Origin: Pikeienuella piscinae
GTDB taxonomy: Bacteria > Pseudomonadota > Alphaproteobacteria > Rhodobacterales > Rhodobacteraceae
Assembly (NCBI RefSeq): GCF_011044155.1
Contig: NZ_CP049056.1
Location: 1,302,001-1,366,000 of the forward strand
Direction of reading: 5' to 3'
DNA length: 64,000 bases
The position numbers and the translations under genes were made by a program. Below the pieces are notes generated by a model that made no database searches, was not told where the DNA came from, and saw nothing but the letters and a program-made list of their open reading frames with translations. Positions 53,705 to 61,977 of this stretch are shown here, one piece after another (the stretch's first letter is position 1; each line of letters begins with the position of its first letter).

Positions 53705-54255
53705 TTACCGCCATGCGCGTGCGGCGGCGTCGCCCTCGCTCAGCGCGGAATATTCCTTTCCGGCTTTGAGCGTGGCGTGACCGAGATGCGTCGAGATGAT
53801 CCGCGCGGCGATCACGGGGTCGTGCCGACGCATGTAGTCGGCGGCGAGGGTCAGCCAGTTTTTTGCCGATGACCTCGCCGTAGCGCAGATGGATCAACCG
53901 GTCCGGGCGTCCGCACAGGATCAGCTCGTCGAGGACTTCACCGACCTCGGGCCAGAGCTCGCCGGCTTCCGTCATCCTGCCGGTCTTCCCCTGGCGCCAG
54001 GCGAGACGCCAGGAGCCGTCCGTTGCGCGCCGGAGATCGTGGCCGAGGCGCCAGCCCGCCATGTCCCCGGTCCGGGCGGGCTTGTTCATGTCGATCGCAG
54101 CGATCGCCGCCGATCGAAGCAACAGGACCTTGCGCGCGGAATGGTCAGGCAGGGACGCGGCTTCCGTGCGCATTTCACCGATCCGCCGGGCGATGTATTC
54201 GAAGCCTCCCCTCCTCATCAGGTCGGCGATCGGGGCGAACCGCGCTCTCGGTACT
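53705..54255 (-). pseudogene. tyrosine recombinase-like remnant, frameshifted and 5'-truncated
   Basis: The minus strand encodes the catalytic part of a tyrosine recombinase in two frames. The first frame reads 'LMRRGGFEYIARRIGEMRTEA', 'RSAAIAAIDMNKPARTGDMAGW' (catalytic Arg) and 'WRLAWRQGKTGRM' up to 'LRYGEVIGK'. A run of six T (A on the coding strand) at 53859-53864 then shifts it. Reading with five A restores 'IGKNWLTLAADYMRRHDP', 'ARIISTHLGHATLKAGKEYSALSEGD' with the late His and Tyr, and a stop at 53705-53707. The N-terminal arm domain is missing at about 54255, where a different gene fragment begins on the other strand. The remnant is non-functional unless slippage occurs. Confidence 0.6.
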
Positions 54256-54593
54256 GCAGTTCCCGGTCGAGGAGAACGGCCGCTGGTGTGGCCTTCCACT
54301 TCGACCAGCCGGCCGCGCGCGCCGCCAACGCTGTGCTGCTGGCCGTGCCGCCACGGCTGGGCGAGCCCTGGTCGGCCGACACCATGATCGGCGTGCTGCG
54401 CGACGCTCTGGAAATCGGCAAGATCCGGGCGGTGGACGGCGCGGCGCTCGAGGGCCTCGGACAGTACCTGCCGGCGATCATGCTCGCTGCGAACGAGGGC
54501 GGCGAGACCGTCAGCACCGACATCTCGCGCGCGGTCTTGCCGATCCTGATATGGCCCCAGCTTCTGGACGTCGTCACCGAGGTGTCGCCATGA
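54256..54593 (+). pseudogene. C-terminal fragment of a conserved protein of contractile-injection-associated type
   Basis: The plus frame ending at 54593 encodes about 110 residues: 'FHFDQPAARAANAVLLAVPPRLGEPWSA', 'ALEIGKIRAVDGAALEGLGQYLPAIMLAANEGG' and 'LPILIWPQLLDVVTEVSP'. In my recollection this 'FHFDQP....LLLAVPP' and 'KLRAVD...L...GQ.LPA' pattern occurs in large proteins of phage-tail-like (extracellular contractile injection) gene clusters. The N-terminal part is absent, cut at about 54255. It overlaps the next gene by 4 bp (ATGA), an arrangement inherited from a real operon. Confidence 0.4.
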
Positions 54594-55030
54594 GCTCGAT
54601 CATCGGATGGAACCAGATCGAACCGGTCGCCCGCGACCAGAGCTTCCGCGAGGGGCTTGAAAGCACGATCTACGACCCGGCCTGGACCCTGGCCCGGCAA
54701 TGGCAGATCGGCGAGTTCCAGGGCGAGGATGCCGGCAGCGCGGTGCTGGCGCGGATAGCCATGCGCGCCCGTCCGGTCACCCACTACCGGCCGGGCCCGC
54801 CCGGCAGCGCCGCCGCGCCGGTGGCCCTGGACGAAGCCCGGCCGCTGGAAGCGCTCGTCGAGACCGAGACCGCCGCCGATTTCGGCGCCACTGGCTGGCT
54901 CGACCGCTCGGAGGCCGGGGTGCACTTCCTGCGGCTGCTCGACGTCCACCCGGCCCTGCCGGAAGAGCGCGCGGGCTGGATCGCCAGCCACGGCTTCCCG
55001 TCGCTCCCCGCTGACGCGGTGCTTTCGGCC
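54590..55030 (+). pseudogene. N-terminal fragment of a conserved protein of contractile-injection-associated type
   Basis: From ATG 54590 about 147 residues are coherent: 'SIIGWNQIEPVARDQSFREGLESTIYDPAWTLARQWQIGEFQGEDAGS', read in parts, and then an acidic/Ala-rich linker. The 'DP.W.LARQWQ.GEFQGEDAGSAV' motif is the start of large proteins (often over 800 residues) seen in contractile-injection-like loci. The frame breaks at about 55030, where a phage lysis fragment begins, so most of the protein is missing. Function of the intact protein is not established. Confidence 0.45.
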
Positions 55031-55043
55031 ACGCACGGCGCCT

Positions 55044-55259
55044 CGCTACGCCGTCACCGCCCTCGCCATCCTTCTGTTCCTGCTCGCCCTGCGCCGCTCC
55101 GGCGTGCGCGCCGGCCGGCTCGCCGAACGGCTCGAGACCATGGAGAGAACCCATGAAGCCCAACGACGGATGCTCAAGCCTGCGGCGCGTCGCCCTCGTT
55201 CTCGCGACGATCTGGCTGAGCGGCTGCGCGACGGGCGGTTCTGGCGGAGGTCGACCTGA
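55044..55259 (+). pseudogene. phage Rz-like (spanin inner subunit) gene, 5'-truncated
   Basis: In this frame the plus strand encodes 71 residues: a membrane span 'YAVTALAILLFLLALRRSG', a heptad-like charged region 'AGRLAERLETMERTHEAQRRML', then 'RDDLAERLRDGRF', ending at TGA 55257-55259. This is the layout of a prophage Rz-like inner-membrane spanin subunit, with the start missing at the junction with the preceding fragment. Rz and the nested Rz1 gene together disrupt the outer membrane at the end of phage growth. Confidence 0.5.
55153..55254 (+). pseudogene. phage Rz1-like lipoprotein gene, nested and 3'-truncated
   Basis: Inside the Rz-like gene, in the +1-type frame, an ATG at 55153 opens 'MKPNDGCSSLRRVALVLATIWLSGCATGGSGG', which contains a lipobox (L-S-G-C) and the Gly/Ser start of a small outer-membrane lipoprotein. 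Nested overlap of an Rz1-type gene within Rz is a hallmark of phage lysis cassettes. After about 55254 the frame loses all similarity and continues into unrelated sequence. Confidence 0.5.
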
Positions 55260-55520
55260 ACGTGTAAGGGCAGGCTACTCGGCGGAGGCGAGAGAGTCAT
55301 GGGCCGGCCGGACGAATGGCACGTCTCTGGCGGCTCCACCTTCTACGATGTATCGTTCATCGAATCCTGCCAGGCTCGCCTGGCGGTTGCACCAGCACAC
55401 CACAGGCCGCCCGTTCCGCAAGGTGGGCTGCTCCGACCGGAAACCGGCGGGGCATGGCGATCGTTGGAAGGATCAACCCTTGACCGGCCAAGCCGCTCCC
55501 ATGCGGCGCCCCGGCAACAG

Positions 55521-55856
55521 ATGCTTGAACCCATGACCGATTTCCTGATTTTCCTGAGCCGTTTCTTAAGGCTGCTGCATTTCGTGCGCGGCGCGCTCGG
55601 CGCGCTCCTGCTTCTCCTGGGCGTCTGCGCGCTGGCGCTGATGTGGGCGGAGGGCTTGCCCCTGGGCGACGCCCTATACCTTACCGCCGTGACCGGCTTG
55701 ACGATCGGCTACGGCGACATCGCGCCGGCGTCGCCGCTCGGTCGGATTGCATGCGTCACGGCGGGCTTGATCGGCGTCGTCTTCGTGGGCCTCGTGGTCG
55801 CCGTGGCGACCCGGGCTCTGGCGCAGGCCGTCAAGGACAACAGCGAAGGCCGCTGA
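55521..55856 (+). CDS. two-helix potassium channel protein
   Basis: This 111-residue protein (107 if started at 55533) has a membrane segment 'LLHFVRGALGALLLLLGVCALALMW', a pore helix with the selectivity filter 'TGLTIGYGDIAP' (K+ filter T-I-G-Y-G-D), and a second membrane helix 'IACVTAGLIGVVFVGLVVAVATRAL'. It is the bare KcsA-like pore unit with no RCK, voltage sensor or cyclic nucleotide domain, and would act as a tetramer. No strong ribosome site is seen, so the start is uncertain. It lies between the degraded island fragments and a convergent regulator gene, so it may be a passenger gene of the island. Confidence 0.8.
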   Translation: MLEPMTDFLIFLSRFLRLLHFVRGALGALLLLLGVCALALMWAEGLPLGDALYLTAVTGLTIGYGDIAPASPLGRIACVTAGLIGVVFVGLVVAVATRALAQAVKDNSEGR

Positions 55857-55953
55857 GCCCTCGGCTCCGGCGCGCTGCCGCACGACCAAATCCGAGTTCA
55901 GATCGCCGTAGCGGCCGCAGAGCGTGGGGCTTTGCGGAGCGCTTGCATGAAGG

Positions 55954-57750
55954 TCACCTGACCGAGCCCGGGCTGGTCCACCCGGCGGACTCGAGCGCGT
56001 CCGTCATCGCGGCCAGGATCTCATCCGCGGCCTGATGGCTGCCGGCGTAACCGACGGGATCCAGCCCGGGACTGATCTCGTTCATGGCGGCCAGAGCCCG
56101 CTTGGCGCATTCCCTGTCCTCCAGCAAGCCGCAAGCCATGGCGAGGAGCGATTGGCTGAAAGCCGACCCGTCGCGGACGGCGCTTGTCGCGATGCTCCTC
56201 ATGGCCTCGCCGTCGCCTTTCATCAGCCGGTCGATCGCGAGCAAGTGGAAGTACCAGCCGGGCGGGTTGAGGGACAGCGCGACGGCGCGTTCGATCAGCG
56301 GAACCCCCGCTGCGAAATCGCCGCGCACCGCCAGTCTCCATCCCAGTTGCACGAGCGTGTATGGGTTGTTGGGATTGCTGTGGAGCGCCAGCCGTGCAAA
56401 GCGTTCGCCTTCCTCGAAGTCGCCCCGGTAGTGGTTGATGGCTGACAACGCGTTGAGACCAAGAATGTTTTCCGGCTCCAGAGCGATGGCTTTCATTCCC
56501 GCCTCGACGGCGGTCTCCAGCGTGATGTCCGGGTCGGGCGAGCGGATGTGGCCGAACCTGAGGGCGTCCAGCCGAAGCCAGGCCCGCATCGCCCAGGCGT
56601 CCGCGTAATCGGGATCATTCCGCAGAGCGGCCTGAACGCAGTCATATAGCGGCTGGTACAGGGCCGGCGAAAAGCTCCGCTTGTAATAGTATCCGCTCAA
56701 TATGCATTCGTGGCTCGAGACGTCGACGCTAACGCCTTCATCCATACGACTTTCAGCAACGCCCATGATCGCGCCATAAGGCTCGCCAAGACTGGATGCA
56801 ATCCTAGCGGAGATATTGTCTTGACGCCCAAGATTCTGAAACAGGTCCACGCTGCTCCGGTATGAATCGCTCCAGATGATTTCGCCGGAACGCGTGTCGG
56901 TCAATTGAACCGCGATCTCGGTGTTTTCCTTGTCGGATCGCAGGGTTCCGGTGACAACGTGGGATATGTCCGGCCGTCTGATCGCATGCTCCGCGTCCCA
57001 GCCGGGATCGCGCAGATCCCGGCTGGCGGTCGGGAAGAACACGCGAATCCCCGAGAAGCGGCTCAAATCGTTGGCCAGCTGGTTGGAAATCCCAAACGCC
57101 AGGTAGTGGTCCCTGTCATTGTCGCTGACCGCCACGATGGATCCGATCGCAACGGCGGGCAGATCGCCCCGACCCGTCGCGGACGAAGCGTCGACCGCTC
57201 CGCGATCGAGGAAGAGCGAGCCGACGGCGGCGACCATCGCAACGACGCCCGCAGCGACCAGCGCGAGCCTCGGCCAGGTCCGTCGCGGCCGGAGAGCGAC
57301 ATGCGCCTCGACCTCCTCCTCGGCCGCCTCCGGCATGGTCGTCTCGGGTTCCGGTTCGTCGAGCGGCGCCCCCGCGCGCCGTTCGAAAACCGGCACGTAT
57401 GCGCCCTTGGGGATCGAGATCCGGACCAGGTCCCCGGCTCCGGCCCCGACATAGTAGCTGCTCAGGTCGTGGCGTAGACGTCTCGCTTCGAGGCGCACTA
57501 CCGGGTCCGTCCTTGGATCGAAGGTGTGGTCCCGCCCGTAAACCGCGGTAGCGATGGTGAACCCCTTGAGCTCGCGAGCGCGCCCGACGAGGGTTTCCTC
57601 AACCACGAAGCGAAGCATCGCACGACGCTTTGTCGTCGCGGGAAAGTCCTTGCTGGCCAACAGCTGGGCCAGCACCGCCCGCACCTCGTCCTTGGAGGCG
57701 CCCTCGCTCTCCGAAGGAAAGGGTTCGGCCTGCATTGCTGAACTGCACAT
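55954..57750 (-). CDS. membrane regulator-like protein with N-terminal DNA-binding-like domain and TPR repeats
   Basis: This 598-residue protein has an N-terminal domain 'VRAVLAQLLASKDFPATTKRRAMLRFVVEETL...YGRDHTFDPRTDPVVRLEARRLRHDLSSYY' (in parts), widespread in alphaproteobacterial adenylate-cyclase-like and regulator proteins and often called winged-helix-like. A membrane span lies near residues 165-185 ('LALVAAGVVAMVAAVGSLFL'), then a TolB-like domain ('AFGISNQLANDLSRFSGIRVF', 'YVVTGTLR'-like 'HVVTGTLRSDKENTEIAVQL'), and C-terminal TPR-like repeats ('YADAWAMRAWLRL', 'FARLALHSNPNNPYTLVQLGWRL'). No cyclase catalytic domain is present. It may sense envelope state and bind DNA or a partner. 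I chose the ATG at 57750, preceded by GGTGGA; 57789 is an alternative. Confidence 0.7.
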   Translation of the reverse strand: MCSSAMQAEPFPSESEGASKDEVRAVLAQLLASKDFPATTKRRAMLRFVVEETLVGRARELKGFTIATAVYGRDHTFDPRTDPVVRLEARRLRHDLSSYYVGAGAGDLVRISIPKGAYVPVFERRAGAPLDEPEPETTMPEAAEEEVEAHVALRPRRTWPRLALVAAGVVAMVAAVGSLFLDRGAVDASSATGRGDLPAVAIGSIVAVSDNDRDHYLAFGISNQLANDLSRFSGIRVFFPTASRDLRDPGWDAEHAIRRPDISHVVTGTLRSDKENTEIAVQLTDTRSGEIIWSDSYRSSVDLFQNLGRQDNISARIASSLGEPYGAIMGVAESRMDEGVSVDVSSHECILSGYYYKRSFSPALYQPLYDCVQAALRNDPDYADAWAMRAWLRLDALRFGHIRSPDPDITLETAVEAGMKAIALEPENILGLNALSAINHYRGDFEEGERFARLALHSNPNNPYTLVQLGWRLAVRGDFAAGVPLIERAVALSLNPPGWYFHLLAIDRLMKGDGEAMRSIATSAVRDGSAFSQSLLAMACGLLEDRECAKRALAAMNEISPGLDPVGYAGSHQAADEILAAMTDALESAGWTSPGSVR

Positions 57751-57950
57751 ATATCCACCCGCCGCCGACTCGTTAGCGCACCATAGCACGATCAGTTCAA
57801 GGCAAGAATTGGGATATCACTGGAGTTCAGCGCCGCTCCGGAGCGCTCCCCAAGTGACTTCAGATAAAGCACTTCTGAGAGTTCGAACACGTTTGAACTC
57901 CCCCGCGCGCTGCTGTTGGCGCAGACTGCGTGCAGTTGGATATTTGATGA

Positions 57951-58211
57951 ATGGGAAGGATTCTTGATAAATGGGAAGGGCGCGCCGCCGAAGAACTTGG
58001 ATTGCATGAGACGGTTCTGAGGCTTTGGATTCGCAAGTTTGGCCAGAGTGGGACGGGGTCTGCGCGACCCTCCGTCAGGCAGGCGCAGGGCCCGTCCCCG
58101 GCCGACCTGGCCGATGAGAAGGCCCGGCTGAAGCGAGAGCTGCAAAGGGCCCAAACGGAGCGCGACATCCTAAAAAAAAGCGCGCTCATCTTCGGAGCGG
58201 CCACCCGATGA
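57951..58211 (+). pseudogene. IS3-family OrfA, 5'-truncated
   Basis: About 80 codons are OrfA-like: 'RAAEELGLHETVLRLWIRKFGQSGTG' (end of the helix-turn-helix) and the leucine-zipper helix 'LADEKARLKRELQRAQTERDILKKSALIFG', ending at 58211. Residues 1-8 ('MGRILDKW') come from the flank or a repeat. The first helices of the domain are missing, so the product should not bind DNA. Confidence 0.75.
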
Positions 58212-58633
58212 GTTTCGGGTTCGTCGATGAGCATCGCAACCTCTGGCCAGTGCGCACGATCTGCTCGGTCCTCGGGATATCGGCCAGTGGATATTATGCT
58301 TGGCGACGGCGCCCGGAGAGCCGGCGCAGCGTCGAGAACCGAACCCTTCTTGGCGATATTCGTCGCGCTCATGTCGAGAGCGGCGGATGTTACGGCGCGC
58401 CACGCATCCATGCCGTGCTGCGCGCCGCCGGCCGATGCGTCGGGCGCCACCGTATCGCGCGCCTGATGCGCCTCGCCGGCCTGCGCGGGCTGGCCGCAAT
58501 CCCACGCCGGGTGCGAACCACGAACAGTCGGCACGGCTATCCGATCGCCCCCAACAGGCTGCGCAGGAACTTCGCGGCAGCCGCGCCGAACCAGGTCTGG
58601 CTCGCTGATCTGACCTATATCAGAACCGGTGAA
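58208..58633 (+). pseudogene. IS3-family OrfB transposase, 3'-truncated
   Basis: The frame starts at 58208 and encodes an OrfB N-terminus: 'FVDEHRNLWPVRTICSVLGISASGYYAW', 'IRRAHVESGGCYGAPRIHAVLR', 'RIARLMRLAGLRGLAAIPR' and 'NQVWLADLTYIRTGE', which contains the first catalytic Asp. The remaining rve core with the second Asp and Glu is gone. From about 58634 the frame continues only as antisense of the AsmA-like gene. It is a clear remnant. Confidence 0.8.
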
Positions 58634-58695
58634 GCGGGCGCCGGTCCACTCCGTCCAGCCTTCAGGCTGAACGCGCCGCCGCTGGTTTCGCGCCA

Positions 58696-61515
58696 TCATC
58701 GTTCCGTCTCTTCTCCAACATCCTTCATCGTCACCGTGCAAGGCTCGTGCGCCGCTGAGAGATTCTCGTCATGGTCCTCGAGAATCGAGGCGAGGAATGA
58801 AAGAGGCGCGCCGATCGTGTCCGCGACGACCTTCTTCGCGATATCTCCCTCGGAGAGATCCACTCGCGGATCGTCAATGGGCCCGGTGACCGATACGGAG
58901 CCGATGGCGTCTATCACGCCGCGCCTTTTCGGTCTCGGATTGAAGTGCATGTCCAACGTGCGCTGCCGAAGATCGATCGATCCGCCGCCGATCATCTGCA
59001 CCTGCCCCGTCTCCAGAACGAACCTCCGCGCGTCGCCCTTTCCATCTGCGAACTCAAACCGGACCTTGACGCAGGTGAGCGGCGCTCTCCCGTCCGCATC
59101 GCGCGTGAAAAGCCAATGCAGCGCGTTCTCTCCGGCAAGATCGACGACGGCGCTCGGAAGAGTCCCGTCGCGAAGATCGGCCGACACGACCCCGCTCATG
59201 GATGCGGCGAAGGCTTCCGCTCCGTCCCAACGTCCCGAGAGGGATGCGTCAACGTCGAGCGTCCCTGACAGCTTCGGCGGCCCGACGAAGAACGCTTCCA
59301 GACGTTGCAGCTGCAATCCACGTCCTTGCCCGTCGACCGTCAGCGAGAGCGGTTTCGTATCGGTTTCGGCTTCGATGGCTCCGCTCAACGTCTCGCCGAG
59401 AAACTCGAGAGCCAGCGGATCTAGCCGAACCCGGCGCCCGTCTACGGACACGAGCGCATCCAGCCGCTTCGCTTCGCCTCCCACGCCGCGCACCGTACCC
59501 GCGGAGACCTTGATCGTCGCACGAGTGCGTTCGACGAAACCTTTCCTCAGTTCGACCTCGGGCGTTTGACGCGCCGCGAACAGCCGCGCCACTTCTCGGC
59601 CCATCTTCACGTTCGAAAGATCGGCCTCGCTCATCGCCACCGAACCGCTGATCCGCGGCGCATCGCCTTCCACCGCGCTCCGGATGTCGACGGCCGCCGC
59701 AGTCTGTCCCAGCCTCGCATCGCCCGTGATGGAAAGCCCCGGATCGCCGAGCGCCATGGCGCCGTCGAAGGCCACCCCGTAGCCAGGGGACGCCGTCGTT
59801 TCGAGCGCCGACGCCAGCGCGCTCACGTCGGGAATGTCGATGCGCACATCGAAGGCGTTCGGTTCCGAGGCAGACCGGTGCGCGACGCTGAGCGCGATCA
59901 GATCCGAGCCTTCGGACTTCGCGTCAAAGCTCGTGACCTGCATAGCCCCCGAAGCGTCGGACAACGCGGCGCTGCCGGCGAAACCGCCGACGTCGCCCGC
60001 CTCTGGACGCCCGGTGATCAGCCGAAACACCGGAACGCGGAAATCGGCGTCCAGGCTCCATCCTCGGAGTTCGAGAGCGTCGTCCAGGCTCCCGGCGACC
60101 TCAAGGGCCCCGCCATCGGCCCAGTCCTGCCGCAGCTGGATGTCTGCGATCTGGAGCCGACCGTCAACGGTGCGACGCACAGCCCCTATCTTGACCGGAC
60201 CGATGGTCTGCAGCTGGAACCTGGCGAGGTTCGTGTTCAGAACGAGCTCGTTCACCGCGATCTCCGACACGCCTCCCTCGATGCGTCCGGCCATCTTCAG
60301 CAGATGAAAGGCGGCGTCAGCTTCGGCAGACAGGCTGTCATCGGGGGCAGCGCGTCCAGGTTCCTTCACGCCGGGCATCCTGATGGGACGCGGCTTCGGA
60401 ATGGGCGAAACGGCAACGCCTTTCACCCTTTCTTGCCCGCCGCCGGGCGAACCGCTGGCGGAAGGCGACGGCGAACCGTGATCGCCAGGCGCGTCCCCGT
60501 GGCCGACATCGTCCACGCCGGCCGTATCCGTCCGGGACGCGTTCGCGGTCAACGCGACGAAGTCGAACGCGGCCCCCTCGCCCGCCGACAGGTCATCGAT
60601 CGTGCCGTTTACGGTCAGCGTGGAGCCGTCCGCGCCCTTCGCCTCGAGGATCGCGGAAGACGCCGCCAGCGCATCCAGCGGGCCGCTGAGCGTCATGCCT
60701 CCCGTCGCCGAGCCTTCGATCAGACGCTTGAGGCCGAAGCTTTCCTGCAGATCGCCGAGCGACGTCGAAGAATATGCAAGCTGGGCGTCGAGCGCCGGGG
60801 ATCGAGAGGTTCCGTGGAGACGTCCCCGCAGCTCGGCCGCAAGGCCCGGCGCCGTCACGCTGACATCGAGATTCTGCGGCCCGTCCCGCTCCAGCGCCAT
60901 CGAGAGATCCGGCAGAGTCGCAGCGAGTTCGACGGGCTGGCCGTCGAAAGCGGCCTTTCCCTCGATTGCATAGACGCCCTCCTGGGCCTCCCGCGTAGCG
61001 AGTTCATGCAGCGACAGCGTCCAGTTCCAGCCGTCCGGATCGTCAGTGCGCATCACTTGAACGTCGTTGAGCGTCAGCTTGCCGAGCAGCGGCGAGCCGA
61101 GGGCATCGCCTATCTGCGCGGCGATGCGCTGCGGAAGCGGCCTCTCGTGGGGGGCAGCCGGGCCGTCGAGGACGAAGCGCAAACCGGCGAGCTCAAGTCG
61201 CTGCAGATCGAACCGCCCAGAGAGCAAGGCAGCGGTCCGGAAGTCCAGAGACACCCGCCCGATCGGCCCGTCGTCGAGCGATGCGCCAGATTGAGAAACG
61301 CCGTGGATCATGACCTTGGAGACCGCGCCGAGCTCTACTGAGACCTCGCCGCCGACGGCGACCTCGCGTCCGGTCAGCCGAGACAGCAAAGAGGCCGCAA
61401 CGGCGCTCCGCGTCCCGTTGAGCGGCGGCGCCAAAAGCACCGCCAGCACGATCCCCCCTAGCGCAACGAGGATGACCCCGGCGAATAGCGTGAGGCGACG
61501 AAAGGTTCTGATCAT
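58696..61515 (-). CDS. AsmA family protein
   Basis: This 939-residue protein starts 'MIRTFRRLTLFAGVILVALGGIVLAVLLAPPL', an inner-membrane anchor at residues 9-32, and 'SRLTGREVAVGGEVSVELG', the standard opening of AsmA-like proteins. A long repeating beta-rich body follows, with a Gly/Ser/Pro-rich loop around residues 365-400. The C-terminal AsmA domain has 'SGTLDVDASLSGRWDGAEAFAASMSGVVSADLRDG' and 'LHWLFTRDADGRAPLTCVKVRFEFADGKG', ending with 'DMHFNPRPKRRGVIDAIGSVSVTGPIDDPRVDL' (each seen in part). Such proteins are thought to carry lipids between membranes. The next gene in the same direction is an AI-2E transporter upstream. I chose the ATG at 61515; frames beginning earlier lack a signal start. 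Confidence 0.85.
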   Translation of the reverse strand: MIRTFRRLTLFAGVILVALGGIVLAVLLAPPLNGTRSAVAASLLSRLTGREVAVGGEVSVELGAVSKVMIHGVSQSGASLDDGPIGRVSLDFRTAALLSGRFDLQRLELAGLRFVLDGPAAPHERPLPQRIAAQIGDALGSPLLGKLTLNDVQVMRTDDPDGWNWTLSLHELATREAQEGVYAIEGKAAFDGQPVELAATLPDLSMALERDGPQNLDVSVTAPGLAAELRGRLHGTSRSPALDAQLAYSSTSLGDLQESFGLKRLIEGSATGGMTLSGPLDALAASSAILEAKGADGSTLTVNGTIDDLSAGEGAAFDFVALTANASRTDTAGVDDVGHGDAPGDHGSPSPSASGSPGGGQERVKGVAVSPIPKPRPIRMPGVKEPGRAAPDDSLSAEADAAFHLLKMAGRIEGGVSEIAVNELVLNTNLARFQLQTIGPVKIGAVRRTVDGRLQIADIQLRQDWADGGALEVAGSLDDALELRGWSLDADFRVPVFRLITGRPEAGDVGGFAGSAALSDASGAMQVTSFDAKSEGSDLIALSVAHRSASEPNAFDVRIDIPDVSALASALETTASPGYGVAFDGAMALGDPGLSITGDARLGQTAAAVDIRSAVEGDAPRISGSVAMSEADLSNVKMGREVARLFAARQTPEVELRKGFVERTRATIKVSAGTVRGVGGEAKRLDALVSVDGRRVRLDPLALEFLGETLSGAIEAETDTKPLSLTVDGQGRGLQLQRLEAFFVGPPKLSGTLDVDASLSGRWDGAEAFAASMSGVVSADLRDGTLPSAVVDLAGENALHWLFTRDADGRAPLTCVKVRFEFADGKGDARRFVLETGQVQMIGGGSIDLRQRTLDMHFNPRPKRRGVIDAIGSVSVTGPIDDPRVDLSEGDIAKKVVADTIGAPLSFLASILEDHDENLSAAHEPCTVTMKDVGEETER

Positions 61516-61977
61516 ACGCTCTCGTCTCCTTGTGGACGATTTAAAGAGAATCTTCGGCGTCAGCTGCGAACGGCGCCGCCAGAAGACGCAGAGTGGTGGA
61601 AGAGCCGCACCGCATTCCGGCGAGGCCCGCAAGCATAGCGCCGGCAGACTTCACGGTGAAGTCGAGACGCGAGCCCTGGACGCCATCGCAACGACCATCC
61701 GTCGCCGCCTTCAGACTACAGCGGCCGAAACGCTCTGAACTGATGCGGTAGATACCCCATCGGGTCGGAGTGGTCCGGATCTCATCGGCGCGTCATGGCA
61801 GGACCCGGTCGAACGCCTCGGCCAGATGGCGGCAGGCGAGCGGTGCGCGCCGTTCGGCAGCCCCCTCCATATTGGCGCCGACCCGAAGCAGACCGCAGGT
61901 CCCGTGGTGCGGGCCTGAGCCTCGCCGAGCGTTCCGGCGCGGCTCGTCCGTCGCGCGGCGCCCCGGTCGCGTGGATG
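61516..61977. other. non-coding stretch between the AI-2E transporter and AsmA-like genes
   Basis: I see no gene in these 462 bp. Short frames on both strands have no family features. It should contain the promoter for the AsmA-like gene. The sequence GGTCCGGATCTCATCGGCGC near 61769-61788 loosely resembles the dusA 5' end, but only about 10 bases match in a row. Confidence 0.5.

Larger units (their letters stand above)
57951..58633 (+). mobile_element. IS3-family element remnant (both ends missing)
   Basis: Plus-strand orfA and orfB of an IS3-family element lie here, overlapping by 4 bp at 58208-58211 as in real elements. The N-terminal helix-turn-helix half of orfA is incomplete, and orfB stops being recognisable at about 58633, before most of the catalytic core. 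No terminal inverted repeats were found. The left border has a near-perfect direct repeat (57945-57959 and 57965-57979). Confidence 0.75.

Noticed and set aside
61769-61788. Second attachment site of the dusA island (TCATCGGCGC shared with the dusA 5' end).
   Set aside because: Only about ten bases match in a row and the surrounding codons for A-P-M-M-D-W-T-D are absent, so chance is the better explanation.
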